Assembly: GCA_028671895.1 (NCBI GenBank)
Contig: CM053799.1
Coordinates: 47,865,455-47,929,454, forward strand
DNA length: 64,000 nucleotides
Source of the DNA: Oenanthe sinensis
Lineage: Eukaryota > Streptophyta > Magnoliopsida > Apiales > Apiaceae
Reading direction: 5' to 3'
Shown here: positions 48,991 to 62,200 of the stretch, piece after piece
Position numbering within the stretch: the stretch's first letter is position 1
How the letters are laid out: every line of letters begins with the position of its first letter
Notes under the pieces: model-generated
Databases searched by the model: none
Told to the model about the DNA's origin: nothing
What the model saw: the letters and a program-made list of their open reading frames with translations, nothing else
Made by a program: the position numbers and the translations under genes

Positions 48991-49165
48991 AGGGCACGGC
49001 ACGCAACTCAAGATTTAAATAAAATAAATTTTATTTATTATTTTTTAATAATTCTTTTTTTGAATAAAAGGATTTTAAAAATACTTTTATTCAAAAAAAG
49101 AATAATTAAAAAATATTAAATAAAACTCATTTTATTAAAACTTAAATTTGCATGCAGTGCCCTGT
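48991..49165. mobile_element. Foldback MITE of about 175 bp
   Basis: The left end AGGGCACGGCACGCAA pairs with the right end TTGCATGCAGTGCCCT. The whole interior is an imperfect palindrome centred near 49075 on TTTTTTTGAATAAAAGG / CTTTTATTCAAAAAAAG. Non-coding; target-site duplication unclear. Confidence 0.75.
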
Positions 49166-49169
49166 AAAA

Positions 49170-50092
49170 AAAGACTACAGGGACTAGTTATTTAGTAGGG
49201 GACATTTAACTTCCAACTCCTAGCAATATATTTACGTGCCCTTATTTAAAGGGATCAAACTCACATAATTTTTGAAAAGAATTCCATTTAAAAAAATCAT
49301 TATATTGAAACTTATTTAAATAATTAAAAACCCAATATAAATAAGGATCAAGAACTTCATGAATTTAACTTGATCCGGATTTGATAAGATCAAGTCGATC
49401 CATTATCACCGCTCTCGAAATTCTTAACTGGAGGTTAGCTCTAAGTTCAGAGAAAGTAATTACCTTTTTTAAACATTTTTTCAAAACTGAACAAAAATTC
49501 TTGTCATTATACACATATTTTCATAATAATCAAATTGGATAAAATAAATATTTCCCAAAAACAATTCACAAAAATTATTTTTTTGAAAAATAATTTTCAA
49601 AAAGTATATTAAAATATCCTTTCTTCTTGTGACAAAATAGATTAAATTGATTCGCCTTTTATTTGTTGTGAACAAAAGATAGTGCATTCCTTAAAATTGC
49701 TCATTGTAAAATTCATATTTGGTCCTCTTTTTTGGTGAATATCCCACTAGAATCAGCAGATATTCATGTTCATGTTGTATATTATATAAAACTAGACAAA
49801 TTATTGACAATATATCTATGATTGCTGGAATCGAACAACACTGCTGAGTTTATATTTAACTAATCTGCTACATTTATATAAGGCTGGTACCATGTCTTTG
49901 TAAAAGATTGCTACTGAACATGTCAATTGTTAGTGATGGAAGTAGTTTAGCCACGAAGATCTTCATAATTTCTTCTTAGTCATGTCAGTTGTTGATATTC
50001 CGACCAAAAGTGATTATATAATAGAGTTGGATTTAATTTCTCTATTTTTGATATCGTCTAGAGGGGTAAAATGAATAATAAATTTGTTAATA
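49170..50092. other. Spacer without recognised features
   Basis: AT-rich flank of the gypsy-type element. No coding sequence or RNA gene recognised. Confidence 0.5.
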
Positions 50093-51709
50093 TGGTACAA
50101 TGCCTTTTGACATGCTTAAAAAAAGATTTGATAGAAAATTATGGGTATTTTGAGGAATCCAAATACCTCCGAAAAGATAACTTAATACAAATTCTTAACT
50201 AGTATCGTATTTAATAGGATGTATATCCATATATAATGAAATACAATGAAAAAGATAATGGAGAATGTGATGGAAGTGGTTACATGAAAAATAGGAAACT
50301 ATCATCCTAAATAATAGCTAAATGGCTAATTTCTAGTAAATATGGATGCTAATTTATTCAACTGATTCTTGATCTATGTTAACCAATGTTTGCAACATTC
50401 CCTTCCCTTTTGAAAATCACTTGCCCTCAAGTGCCCAGCTAATTAATCATGTTCTCATCCATGATTACATCGCCATCTTCTTCGTTCAAACATGTTTCTA
50501 TATAAAATAATTTTTTATGTCCCGGATTGAACTTCTCGTCACAATTGTAACATAAACCTTGTCTTGTTCGATCTTGTAATTCAGCGGCTGACATCCTACG
50601 CATTGGTGTTGATGCTGTAACTTTGCTACCTGTTGCCACTTCACTATAGTAACCATCATATTCCTTTGTTGGTGAATTTGAAGGACTTAAAGAAATATTA
50701 CAAGCTTCATATAAATGAGCTAAACCAATTGATGCCGTCAATGTTGTGGGCTTATTAGCTTGTACATCAATACGAATAGAGTCACGTAACCCACTAATAA
50801 AACAACTAACTTGATAGCATTGAGGTAACGGCCCAGCTTTAGCAATAAGCTTTTCAAATCTTGTATGATAGTCTTGTACAGCCCCATTTTGTTACAACTT
50901 AATAGTTCACTAAAAAAATCAAAGAAATGATCAGCCCGTAACGAGAATTAAGGTCATCTTTTAACTCATCCCAAGAAATAATAGGTTTCTCCTGCTTCAA
51001 TAATTGGTACCACAATTGTGCCTCGCCTTTAAGATGAAAAGATGTCAATAGAACACGTTCTTGATTTGGGGTGCCGTGAATTTCAAAGAACTGTTATGTG
51101 TAGCATAATGTGCCAGTAGGATCTTCTACACTTTTAAAGCGAGGAAAATCTAGTTTCATCATCTTTAGGAGTAAATAACTAGAAGTATCTATAAGATCCA
51201 CCTGAGTATGCAATACGTCGAACTCCAGAACTTTCACCTTCAAAATTAGTAATAGATTTTGAGGTTATATTTTCCACCCGATTGGATAACCGATCAAACA
51301 TTTATTTCATTTGAAGCATGATCTCATTTTAACCACAGGAAAGAGACTCCAGAGACTGTTCAATCCGTTAAACTCAATCATCTATGCACAGGCTCTGATA
51401 CCAAGTTGGTACAGTCCCTTTTGACATGCTTAAATTAAAGATTTTATAAAAATTATGGGTATTTTGAGGAACCCAAATACCTCTGAAAAAACAACTTAAT
51501 ACAAATTCTTAATTGATATCTTATTTAGTAGAATGTATATCCATATATAGTGAAATACAATGGAAAAGATAATGAAGAATGTGATGGAAGTGGTTACATG
51601 AAAATAGGAAACTACCATCCTAAATAATAGCTAAATGGCTAATTTTTAGTAAACACCAAGCTAATTTATTCAACTGATTCTTGACCTATGTTGACCAATG
51701 TTTGCAACA
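50093..51709 (-). mobile_element. Compact gag-only LTR retrotransposon (gypsy-type), minus strand
   Basis: LTRs at 51407-51709 (5') and 50093-50397 (3') begin TGTTGCAAACATTGG and end TGTACCA. A primer-binding site TGGTATCAGAGCC (initiator-Met tRNA) lies at 51403-51391, three bases inside the 5' LTR. A polypurine tract AAAAGGGAAGGGA directly precedes the 3' LTR. Flanks are TAATA and CAATA, a 4/5 match to a 5 bp target duplication. Only about 1 kb lies between the LTRs, enough for gag but not pol, so this is a non-autonomous deletion derivative. Confidence 0.85.
50439..51330 (-). pseudogene. Gypsy-type gag with zinc knuckle, truncated
   Basis: The C-terminal part reads RRMSAAELQDRTRQGLCYNC, DEKFNPGHK, the CxxC..GH core of a Ty3-gypsy gag knuckle. 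The last Cys expected in plant copies (..GHRCK..) is replaced in the GHKKLF context. Upstream pieces read CFISGLRDSIRIDVQANKPT and FEKLIAKAGPLPQCYQVSCF in broken frames. Protease, reverse transcriptase and integrase are absent. An inactive relic that could only have moved with help from a full element. Confidence 0.75.
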
Positions 51710-54637
51710 CAATATAATGATTAGGAGATCCACAACATACCTGAACTTTAGTTTGATATTATCATACTAAATCCGTACAGATTTATTTTTAAGTTACTCT
51801 AAAAAAATCTCATATTAATAGAGTTATTTAACTAATTATATTCAAAATAATTCGCTTTATCTGTTCCACCTGAACTTGAAATTCCCTCTGCATTTTATTG
51901 TAACACTTTATAAACAACCAAAGCTTGAATTCTTAAGATATAGTAATAATATATAAACAACTGAAACAACCAAAGCTTGAATTCTCAACTGCAATGGCCT
52001 TCTCATGAGATAATTTTACTCGAGATCATTTGAGTGAGTCGTTGACTTGAGGGAAATAGTGGGCCGATGGCAATTCAAGTCCATAAATAGATACAGTTAA
52101 ATCTAAGTACTAGTACATAATGGCCCACCCAAAATGAAAGCAGTGTGCAGACCAACAAAACCAGACTACTATAAACTAAGCAAAATATTTAATGTTCCAT
52201 CAAGAGTACGGTTGAAAGAGCAATTCCAAAGTTCTTAAAAATATTCTCAAATTGAGTAAAATATTTAATTAATAAAATTTGATTAGATATATAATTAAAA
52301 AATTAAAAAGCCTCTTATATATATGAACACCATAAATTTATACACCGACATTTAAAAATGATTTTGATAATCGTTAGGGGAAAACAGAATGAATAAGGCA
52401 AAAAAATTCTGTTTACAAACTATTTTATTTTTTCTGACAAGTTGTTAAGTTACTAATTCTTTTAAAATCTCAAGATATTAGAATATCAACTTATCAAGAT
52501 CATATGTTATATTTTAACATTCTCACTCACTCAAAAAATTATTTAAGGGTCGAAAGTAGATCACGGACGCCCGGTTACTAGTTCTCTCAAAACCTTAAAG
52601 TATTAGGATACCGAGTCATAAGAATCACATATTATATAATTTGTATTGTACACAAGTGTCAATAAAATAATTTCATTAACTATTATTTTACAAAAAGTTA
52701 CTGAATCTGAGTATTCGCATTTTAACCAGATAAATACTAAAGAAATTATTGATAAGTTGCTTATTTTATAGAACGATAATCCCAGTAGTACATTTATTTT
52801 ATTATAGACACATGAGATGGTCCCTAATGTAAATGGCTCATTTCGTGTTGTTGCTGGCATTGCCATGAAAATTTGGCAGATTCTAATAAAATAAAAAATA
52901 AATCGTTGCATGTGACATATAAGACACAGTACATTAGTGATGGGCTTAACTTTATCTGCGTAACTTCATTTGAGATTCTAAGCTTTAATTCAAGATTAAG
53001 GCCGCTAGAACAGTAGTGTTTTTTAATAATTAGGTTTATAATTTTATAAATAAATAAGGAAAATTTTCGGGATGAGTCAAAATTGAACACGAAACTTTAG
53101 TAAGAGGATAAATCATGTTTAGAGAGGTCGACACAAAAAATCAAATTATAAACCTGATTTATTATTGTCGCACACTGACACTAGTGGCCATATAGAAACA
53201 GACAGTCCACATATGACTTGCTATATTCAAGTTTTACTCATCATGTAGTCATGTGATTTATATTCCTCAATCGGGAATATAATTATTTACCATACTTTAT
53301 TTTGTGCAAGTTCAAGGGACGCGGTTTTTTACTGGAAAAATACAGTTGAGAAAAGAGAAAATTAAGAGATAAGATCCAAAATTCAAAAATTCGAACACGA
53401 AAATTTAATTACAAAATATTTATTATAAATATAAAATTATATAATATATATTATATTTTAATATCTATGAATAACGTATAACATATAATATATTGCATAC
53501 CTATGTATATAAATTAATGTATGGATTATCTTAACAACAGATTAATAATTAGTTAGATAAATTTTCTCCTTAACCTCAGTTTTTTTTTAAACTCCCCCAC
53601 TCTATATATAATTACATATATAAGTTGGATTTTTTTTCCGTATTTTGAGTTTTAAGTCAGGTATTGATTCTATATATGTAAAATTTAAATTTCATTTTTT
53701 CTAAATTTCCAAAAAAATTAAATTCAAAATTTTGAATTTAATAAAATCCCCAAACTAAAGTAGATCAGATAATAATATCACTGCCACCACCCCACCACTC
53801 CCAATCTCCTGTACTGATTAGTGATTAATTACACGGTCCCTCTACGGCCATTACTCTATTTAATTTTAACGAAAAACACCTCGTGATTTAGGTGTAGGGG
53901 CAAATAAATATTTGTGATTTAAAAAAACTCAAATAAGTTCCTAAATTTTAAATTAATGGTTCAATATAGTCCATGTAGTTAATTTTTTTAAACCATAGTT
54001 AGTGTATAGATTTAAAACATTTACAAATTTATTATTTAAATTTAATGTGTATGCTAATATATTATGAAACACTAAAAATATTACTCATCTAAAATTACTA
54101 ATATTCATGTATATTGTGACATTAATATTCTAAAAATATATTAAAATATTCTAATTTTAATATTATGATATTAATATTCATGTATATCATAACAATATTG
54201 TTACATGAAAAAATATATTTAAAAAATTGTTGATATTCTAATTAAAACTTATCTTTAAATAAAATACATAAATTTTATATCCTTAAAAAACGAACACAAA
54301 TAAAATATGTTAAAAATTATATAAAGGTATTTCTACACAAGATTATAAATAAATCAAAATTATTGATATAAAAATAAAAATAAATTCAAATCATATAAAT
54401 ACAATATTTAAACAAAAATAATAAAACATCAAAAACAAATTCATACATCATACGAAATGCAAGTAAGTGTGTATGTATGTATATATATGTGTGTGTGTGT
54501 ATGTGTATTGTTGTATGTATGTATGTGTCTGTATTTTTATGTATATATTATGATTTAATATTAAAATATGATTCATATTTAGTTAGTTGTTAAAAAAATA
54601 TAAATGTTCGTCGAATAGGTAAAATTTAAAAATAAAA
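51710..54637. other. Long AT-rich spacer
   Basis: Almost 3 kb without a supported gene. Two related segments near 52440-52520 and 52570-52640 (CTCAAGATATTAGAATATC / CTTAAAGTATTAGGATACC style) suggest an old duplication. GT/TATG microsatellite-like sequence lies at 54460-54535. Confidence 0.5.
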
Positions 54638-55014
54638 TCTATACTATATTATTAAAGCCGAAACATTAAAAGTTTGGTAGTTGGTTGGTATTTGGGTCCG
54701 ATAATTATTATTGAGCCTAAATTTTACAAATTATCCTTACGTATTACACATCTCTAAATAAAACATACAAATATTATCTTATGAACATTAATCTCCTAAC
54801 AAAAAAATATCTCAAATTAATCTTTTAATTAATACATATCTCTAAACAAAACACACAAATATTGGTTTATTAAACATTAACCTCCTAACTAAAACATATC
54901 TCATATTAATCTTCTAATTAATACACATCTCTAAATAAAATATAAAAAAATATTCTAGAATTATTTAAAATATTAAAACAATTCAATCCGTACATCGTAC
55001 GGGATATAAGCTAG
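54638..55014 (+). mobile_element. Non-autonomous Helitron (377 bp)
   Basis: Begins TCTATACTATATTATTAAAG directly after an A and ends CTAG (55011-55014) followed by T. The terminal hairpin CCGTAC-ATC-GTACGG is at 54988-55002, with eight bases to CTAG. The head and tail match the Helitron at 37483-38193. It has compensating changes in the hairpin stem (TAC/GTA against TGC/GCA), so the stem is preserved. Non-coding. Confidence 0.85.
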
Positions 55015-55940
55015 TACAAACTAATGTGTAAATGTTTAAAAGTTACAAATTAATAGGTAAATAACAAAAAATATATGTTATATATACATATATATGTATT
55101 TTAATATTTATATGACAATTTGACAACTTATCTATTATTTTATAGAATTATTTAATAAAATTCAATTATATATGAAATATATTAATTTATAAATAATAAT
55201 GTCATTAATAAAAAATTAATAATATACTATATATTAATGTAATTAGATATTTAAAAATATTTCTAACCATAATTATAAAAAAAACTAACTAGAGGTGTTG
55301 TATTGAACCAACAATTTAAATTTAATGAACTTATTTGAGTCATTTTAAAATACAAGAATTTATTCGCTATTACACCTAAAACATAATGATTTTTTCGTTC
55401 TTTGACCCAATTTTCTAAATTACTCTTACAAACTAAACTTTTTAACTAGAAATCATTCTCTAACTTTATTACTACATGAAAACGACAAAGCTAAATTCTG
55501 TGGAGGTCATTTTCTCCGACAAAAAGTCACGCGCCTCTCATTTTTCCAAAACTCCAAACTCCATTATCAGTTAAAACACTGTATCTATATAACTATGTAT
55601 AGTGTATACACATGCACACTTTTATCTACCTTTATTCCGCCATCCCTACCCTGTTATTCGACAATTTTCAGAAACAACTTTCTAATCGGATAAAAATAAG
55701 ATTATTTATGCCGTATGATTTATCAATTAAATAATTTATAAATTTAAAATTATATATTTAACCTATAAATTATTTAATCGAGAGTAACAAATGGAGTTAG
55801 GAGTGTTGATTCATGAATTATTTGAATTCGACTCGTAAAATAATCAAATTCAGTGGGAGTTGACCTCTATCTATTAGAATATTATACGAAACCGAGTTCG
55901 AATTTCAAATTATTCAACTCTAAATATTTATATATATATA
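55015..55940. other. AT-rich spacer
   Basis: No coding sequence or bounded repeat seen. Confidence 0.5.
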
Positions 55941-56235
55941 CAGTGGCGGACGCAGGAAATTTTGTGAGGGGGGCTAAAATATAATTTTTTTTTATCAACT
56001 AGTATATTGTCTATCTACTATGTTGATATTTTTTTTCTCCGTGTGTATATCTTCTCTCTACTATTTGTTCTAATTTATTTTTACTTTTACAATATGGGTC
56101 AAACCAAATTTCAGCATGAACCAAATATAAATATTTATGAATTGAACAATATATTAAAAAAAATAAAATTTTAAAAGTCCAGAAAACTCAGCATAGGCCG
56201 AGACATACCCTCGCGGGGCTGTCGGTCCGCCACTG
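55941..56235. mobile_element. hAT-type MITE (295 bp)
   Basis: Terminal inverted repeats CAGTGGCGGACG and GGTCCGCCACTG. Flanked by TATATATA on both sides (55933-55940 and 56236-56243), an apparent 8 bp target duplication, although the local TA repeat makes this weak. Interior AT-rich, non-coding. Confidence 0.75.
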
Positions 56236-56890
56236 TATATATATTACATATTTAATCGAGTCAAATTCAAGGTAAATTTATTAAATTTGAATTTTTATTA
56301 ATATTTAATAAAATTGATTTAAAATTTCGAACTGAACTCAAACATATCGAACCAGTATTATATCGAGTTTTGAATTTAAAAATTATGTCTCGATCAACTC
56401 CAACCTGAACTATTTAGACTCCGTTTGATATTGTTGTTACAGATAGTTATAACAATTTTTTGTTGAAAAACTGTCAGTAAGGTGTTTGTTAAAATTCAAA
56501 AACTGTTGTCTAGAAAAACATGTTTGACCTAAAAGTTGATGTTAGAGAAAGCACGTGTCTCATGCTTTTGAAAAAAGTTGTTTTTCAGCTTTGGAAGGAA
56601 GTAACTACAAATTTCATCATCGAACCTTTTCAAAAACATTGTTTTTATATATTATATCTCAATATATATATAAATCAAAAAAATTACCAAACAGTCAATC
56701 TAATTTTTCTGACAACACTATTTCACCGGTGCTTTTTATCATAGAATAGCAGTTTTCAAGAGTAATCTCAACCGGTTAATTAAATTCGAACTCGTTTACC
56801 CTCTAACCGGGACCATTATATGTTCAGTTAACGGGACCATTATTATTTATATGTTCAGTTTCTTTGACAGTGAGCATACACATAAAGTAC
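56236..56890. other. Spacer upstream of the small membrane-protein gene
   Basis: Two overlapping open stretches near 56520-56750 have no recognisable content and are not called. The 3' end holds the promoter of the next gene. Confidence 0.45.
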
Positions 56891-56901
56891 ACGTATAAAT
56901 T
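56891..56901 (+). promoter_or_regulatory. Probable TATA box of the small membrane-protein gene
   Basis: CACGTATAAATTC lies about 50 bp upstream of the ATG at 56946, overlapping an ACGT core. Spacing would give a very short leader of about 20 bases. Confidence 0.45.
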
Positions 56902-56945
56902 CACAATCTAACCCAAGAAACCAACACAAAAATCTCAAAACGAAG

Positions 56946-57329
56946 ATGAACTTTCACCAAACATACACCACCGGAGCTCTACTCCTCCTCCTCTTCATCT
57001 TCTCCGTACAATCATCCGGCAGAGAACTCCGGCCGTCCGATCACGGCCTCACATTCCAAAACACATCCACAGTCGCAGAATCTCCTGATGCCACGTCATT
57101 CTTCGGTGGAACTAAGTCGAAAGTACCGTTGCCTGAAGCCAAGAACTTGACGGACATTACGTGGCGGAGAAGCGACGGCGTAAAGAGTGGCGATGGCAGA
57201 GTTAATAAGGCGTGGCTGGTGGCGAGTTTAGTGTGTGGAGTAACAGGTATTGCTTTGTTATCTGTGGCTGTTTTTGTTTTTATTTTTAGGTTTCAAATGG
57301 AATCTAAACAATCGCCACCTTCTGATTAA
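56946..57329 (+). CDS. Small single-pass membrane protein with signal peptide (127 aa), single exon
   Basis: An intact intron-less frame from ATG to TAA. Residues 1-25 form a signal peptide (GALLLLLFIFSVQSSG). A 60-residue luminal or extracellular part contains RELRPSDHGL and DATSFFGG. Residues about 88-113 form a membrane helix (AWLVASLVCGVTGIALLSVA and on), followed by a short basic/polar tail. Similar RELRPS..FFG small membrane proteins occur in many flowering plants but I know no assigned function. GC content and codon use rise clearly over the surrounding AT-rich spacer, supporting a real gene. A type I orientation is inferred from the signal peptide and helix order. Confidence 0.8.
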   Translation: MNFHQTYTTGALLLLLFIFSVQSSGRELRPSDHGLTFQNTSTVAESPDATSFFGGTKSKVPLPEAKNLTDITWRRSDGVKSGDGRVNKAWLVASLVCGVTGIALLSVAVFVFIFRFQMESKQSPPSD

Positions 57330-58556
57330 TTCTCGATTAATCGTTACAAGATTGTCGTATCGATTAGTTCCGATTTCCGATTTTTAGAACACATTTGTAA
57401 ATAAAATTTGTTATCCAAATTTTCCAACAAATATATTTATTTACGAGTATGTTTCAGTTGATTGATGATCTATGTGTTTGCGTAATTTTTATCTTGGATT
57501 TATAGTTTACATTTTGTGTGTGTGTGTTTTCTACTAGTTGAGTAGTTGAACTGTTGGTTTCGGACTACATGGTACATACTGTTTCTTTATAAATTAAAAA
57601 TATATATAAATTATTTATTAAATAAATTAAACGACCCAACATTTTTTATTCCGTGAAGTCAATGGTGCTGATAGAAGAGTTGTTACACTTGTGGGTGTGG
57701 CCTAGAGAACTAGAAAAAATAATGGCAATAATGAAGCTAAATTAAATTTGAGCTTGTGCAAGAGATCTCAAGTTTATCAAAATTTGTTCTCGAAAGATTA
57801 GATAGTACTGTATTAACATTATGTTGTATTCGATTTTAATTGATTATATTTATACGGATTCAGAGGATCATCTTAATTCTTACCCGTCAAGGTTTATTTT
57901 AAGAATAAATTTAAAATCTTAGTATTTTACATGATTTTTCTGAATTTGAAAAATCTAATAAATAAATCACCAGGCTAATAATTACACATTCCATCTCAAA
58001 ATAATTGTGCTCTTTCAATTTTGTTAGTTAAATTAACTGATTTTTGACCGAATATTAGACATAAAATATAATTAAGAAAAAATTAAAAATTATATCATTA
58101 AAAAATATATTTAATAAACTTTAAAATGTATTTTTCAGTTTTTCAAAAATGTAAAAGAATAATTTTTAATTTACAGTTAAAATTAGGTTAATTTGACCGC
58201 ACAGAAATCAAAAAAGACACATATTATGAGATGGTGTTACACCGTATTACCATTTCTAATCAAGTGTCCAGGGCACCAAAATATGCGAACAAGCACATGA
58301 AAAGCAAGGAATAATAAATCATACAGCATGGTAATCTTTTTGTAAAGACCTTTATGGACAACAAATTATCGACAATTAATTTAAATGATACGAGCACAAA
58401 GCTCAAGTGTCCCTTTATCATTTACTATCATAAAGTTCGAAGGGCACAACAAAGCAATAAATTTTTCTAGTACTAAAAACCAAATACATATATTCAAGAA
58501 ACAAAATTTGAAATCTGCAACTGCAATTGCAGCTGCGAGAACTGCAGCTGCGAGAA
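57330..58556. other. 3' UTR and spacer
   Basis: Contains the 3' UTR of the membrane-protein gene followed by AT-rich sequence. Nothing else recognised. Confidence 0.5.
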
Positions 58557-58976
58557 CTGAGAAAAGGCCTTATATGTCACTATTTGGGGAGAAAATGTCC
58601 TAAATGACACAACTCGTAACAATGGCCCTAAATAGGGCTCCAAAACGCTACATAGTGTGGCGTGCTGGAAAAGGGGTGAAAACGCTACTTCGTGTAGCGT
58701 TTTGCACTTTTTTAAATTTTTTTCGGGAAAAAACGCTATTTCGTGTAGCGTTTTGCACTTTTTTAAGTTTTTTTTAAAAAAAAATCGGGAAAAAACGTTA
58801 CTTTATCTTGGGTTCTAGGCTAAAAAACGCAATTTAAAGTAGTTTTGGGGATATTTTTTTTTTTCAAAACTCTACACGATGTAGCGTTTTGGAGTGCTAT
58901 TTAGGGCCATTTTTTTTGGGTATGCCATTTAGGGCATTTTCTCCCCAAATTGTGATATATAGGGCCAACACCCGCG
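58557..58976. repeat. Foldback element, copy 2
   Basis: Same element and orientation as 17341-17762: starts GAGAAAAGGCCTTATATGTC, carries CCAAAACGCTACATAGTGTG and repeated palindromes AAAACGCTACTTCGTGTAG / CGTTTT, and ends CCCCAAATTGTGATATATAG then GGCC. The two copies differ by scattered substitutions and small indels, showing independent ageing. Confidence 0.85.
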
Positions 58977-59253
58977 AGAACTAGCCTACGATATCTCTTT
59001 TTTCGATAATAAGAGGTCGAGAATTGCAACTTTTTTTGGTAACAAGAGGACGAGAATTGCAAAAATCGCGATTAACTTTACGAGCACATACAGATGTCAA
59101 GACGTTAAATTTGAAAATATGAGGTGACTGTACAGCCAATCCAGCACACTGCAAACATTACAAAAACATTCCATTTGTGTTCAGATATATTAGACAACTC
59201 AACACAAAATTCTCATATGAGTAACTGATACAACATTTTATGTACATTAAACC

Positions 59254-62200
59254 TTATCGGTCAAGAGGCATCCATTCTAGTTCTAGATCTATTTCTCCAG
59301 ATTCTACATTTTGGAGCTTCAGTGTCATCTCTTGCTTTACCTTCCCATCAACAATGTTTACTGTGCTATCATCTATCAACGCATTATCATCTGCTTTCAG
59401 CCATTTTCCTATCTGCATGTTACCGAACATACTAGGATCACCATATGACATTGCCGAGTTTATCATTGGTTGAATATCTACCTCGGCTTCCCCCATTATG
59501 TCATCAGCTGAAAATGTATCGTAATCATAAACTTCCTGCATGAATAAAGCAATTGAGGTTACGGGTAAACTTCTACAAAGATGTGGAATTCTGCTTTACA
59601 TCTTTGTTATTATCTACATAAAGCTGTAGTTGACTCACCTTGATTAATCATCACTTTTATCCTTAATACATCATATGGACGGTAAAGGAAATACAAAATA
59701 TATATTTCATACGAGTTTGAATCAAAAGTGCAGGAACAACGAATATCATAGAATTCATATTTGATCTATTGTCATTTCTAAATTAAAGTGATCCGGATTG
59801 ATGACATTCTATGAAGAGTGGTGAATCAAACTCTATAAGTGTTAGACTGTACTATCAAGGCAGAAATTAATTGGTAAAGACGTCGTGAGTTTTTTTTTGG
59901 AGAGGTGGTAAATTTTGTCACTGTGACTTAATTTCTTCCTTTCATATCTCACACTACAAAAAGGATTTTTTGGTAGTGAGTAACCGTTTGTTACCTTCAT
60001 TTTCTCACTTCAATTTGTATTTTTAATCAATATTTGTTTTAAATAAAATCCCAAAGTCAGGGTCACAATGCCTGTAATCTGCGGCAGCATGCTTATATTT
60101 GCATGTGGAGTCATAAAGATTGGAAGGAATATTGTGAATCTGTGGCATATTTAGCATTCCTAATAAAAGGCCCAATATTCTTATAGATACTATAATAGAG
60201 GGAAGACAATATATGAACATGAGAATTTAGTGTAACTAAATAGAAATAACAAATACTTTGCATACCACTTTTATGGCCCCAAAATTTTTTGGAACGGAAA
60301 GCATCAATTCCTCATTCCAAACTGGATTCAAGTTGCTCCCAGCGACAGTGGTTTGTACCTTCTAGTCACATTAAGAAGCCAGTTTACTCGAGATAAATGG
60401 TATTCAGTAACATTTTTAAAGATTAGGGAAAATGACAATATGAGCTTTTTCCTTTACTGATGGTTAATTACATATCTGTAAGACAAATACTGTGCATAAT
60501 GCTACCAGTCTCATAGTATCCTTCTATAGGCATGTTCCATCATTTACCACTTATACGGATTTATATAAGTTTCTCAAATTATAAAATCGACACACCAAAA
60601 ATTAGTGACAGGAAGTATCGGATATGCAGAGTTGCTACATTATCTTCTGAACAAAAGCTGTTTGAAAAGAATAAACAAATGAATTACTGACCTGCTTCCC
60701 CAGTTGCAGGATAACATAGGGGTCACTTGAGAACATGTCTCGAACAGCTAAATTTGTGCCTTTGACTACTGTAACCTTTATAAGTCCAATAAATTCCATG
60801 CCTTTCTGTCATCAATTTCACAGCTGGATGTGAATAGCTCATAAAATAAACCAAAAACCAGCATTTTTTTGAGTAAAAAAAAAACCATTATGTGGACTTG
60901 CACTCCAATGTAGCCACAAAAGAAACAAATTAATCAGACCGCACAGGGAAGAGATGTCTAAATGAAAAAAAAATTACCAATTTCTGTGACGTACTAAAAG
61001 AACTTCGAAAACTGTTCATAATCTTGTTGGAAAAACTTGTTTGTATAGAGCCCTTTTTAGAACTTGACGAGATCCGCAAGCTAGGTTTGAGAAAGTCTTG
61101 ACGCTCATACTTAGACCTACAAAGAAGAGAAAAGGAGGATGAACAAGATACCATTTATAAACAAATGAATCACCGTCTTAAGTAGAAGATACAAGTCCTT
61201 GGCTTGCGAAAAGACATGCACGTGCACACAAAGGAGCATGGTGGTAATAGATTTGAGTAAGGGGCCAATTTATAGTAGATAGCTAATATGTTTGACATAA
61301 ATTTTACATTAAAAGGAATATTGAAGGATTGAAAAGAGGAAATGAGGTAAAGATCATCCATCAAACCTTATGAAGTTCGAACGTTCCTCATGACTAGCAT
61401 TTGGTCCAGGTTTTGAAACTCCTTCAGGGAAATATGCCTCGTAGATGGAATTTGCAAAGGCATTTCCTCCAACCTCAACTACGTGATTAATTTCATCATC
61501 GGACCATTCATCTAAGGTCACAGACAGAACCTGTCCAGTTTGCAAGGTTTTGTAGGTCAAGTACTATCATGAAGTAAAGGTAGTGCAACTTAATTAAAGG
61601 CAACTTGACATTCCAAACGAGCCTCATATTGCTCCCACTCATCATGGGAACAAAATAAGGTAAAAAATAATTGGCAGATTTTAAATCTATATAATGGAAG
61701 GCAACACTGTTTTTTTAAATCTTAATTATGTAGAAGTGAGTTTTGACAGTAAAAAGAGCTGACAACATACAAGTTCGTGTACAATTAAACCATATAGCTG
61801 TTTTTTTGGTGCTATAGGTGCCTCTTCTTTGAGTGCAAATTTAAAATAGGTGCTGAGTTTGATGCATAATGTAAAGTCAATATGCTACATGTTTGACGAC
61901 CTGTTTAAACGGGTGGCACGTTCCAGAGGTCCGATTTTAAGGCTAGCAATAAAGCTAGTCAGAACTCTGAAGATCATTCTAAGTAGTCGTTCCACCCTTT
62001 GATTTATATTAATCAATTAACATGGTTACAAAAGCCGTATTACAAAAGAATTAATCTGTTTAACCCTAGAATAAATAAAATGACAAGTCTGTATTGAGTA
62101 TATACAAATTTGTTCTTTCTTACTATACAAACACAAGTATTGCCACTTGATAGTTTAAAGGAAACAAAATTCTTCAAAAGAGCAATACTAAATGCATTCA

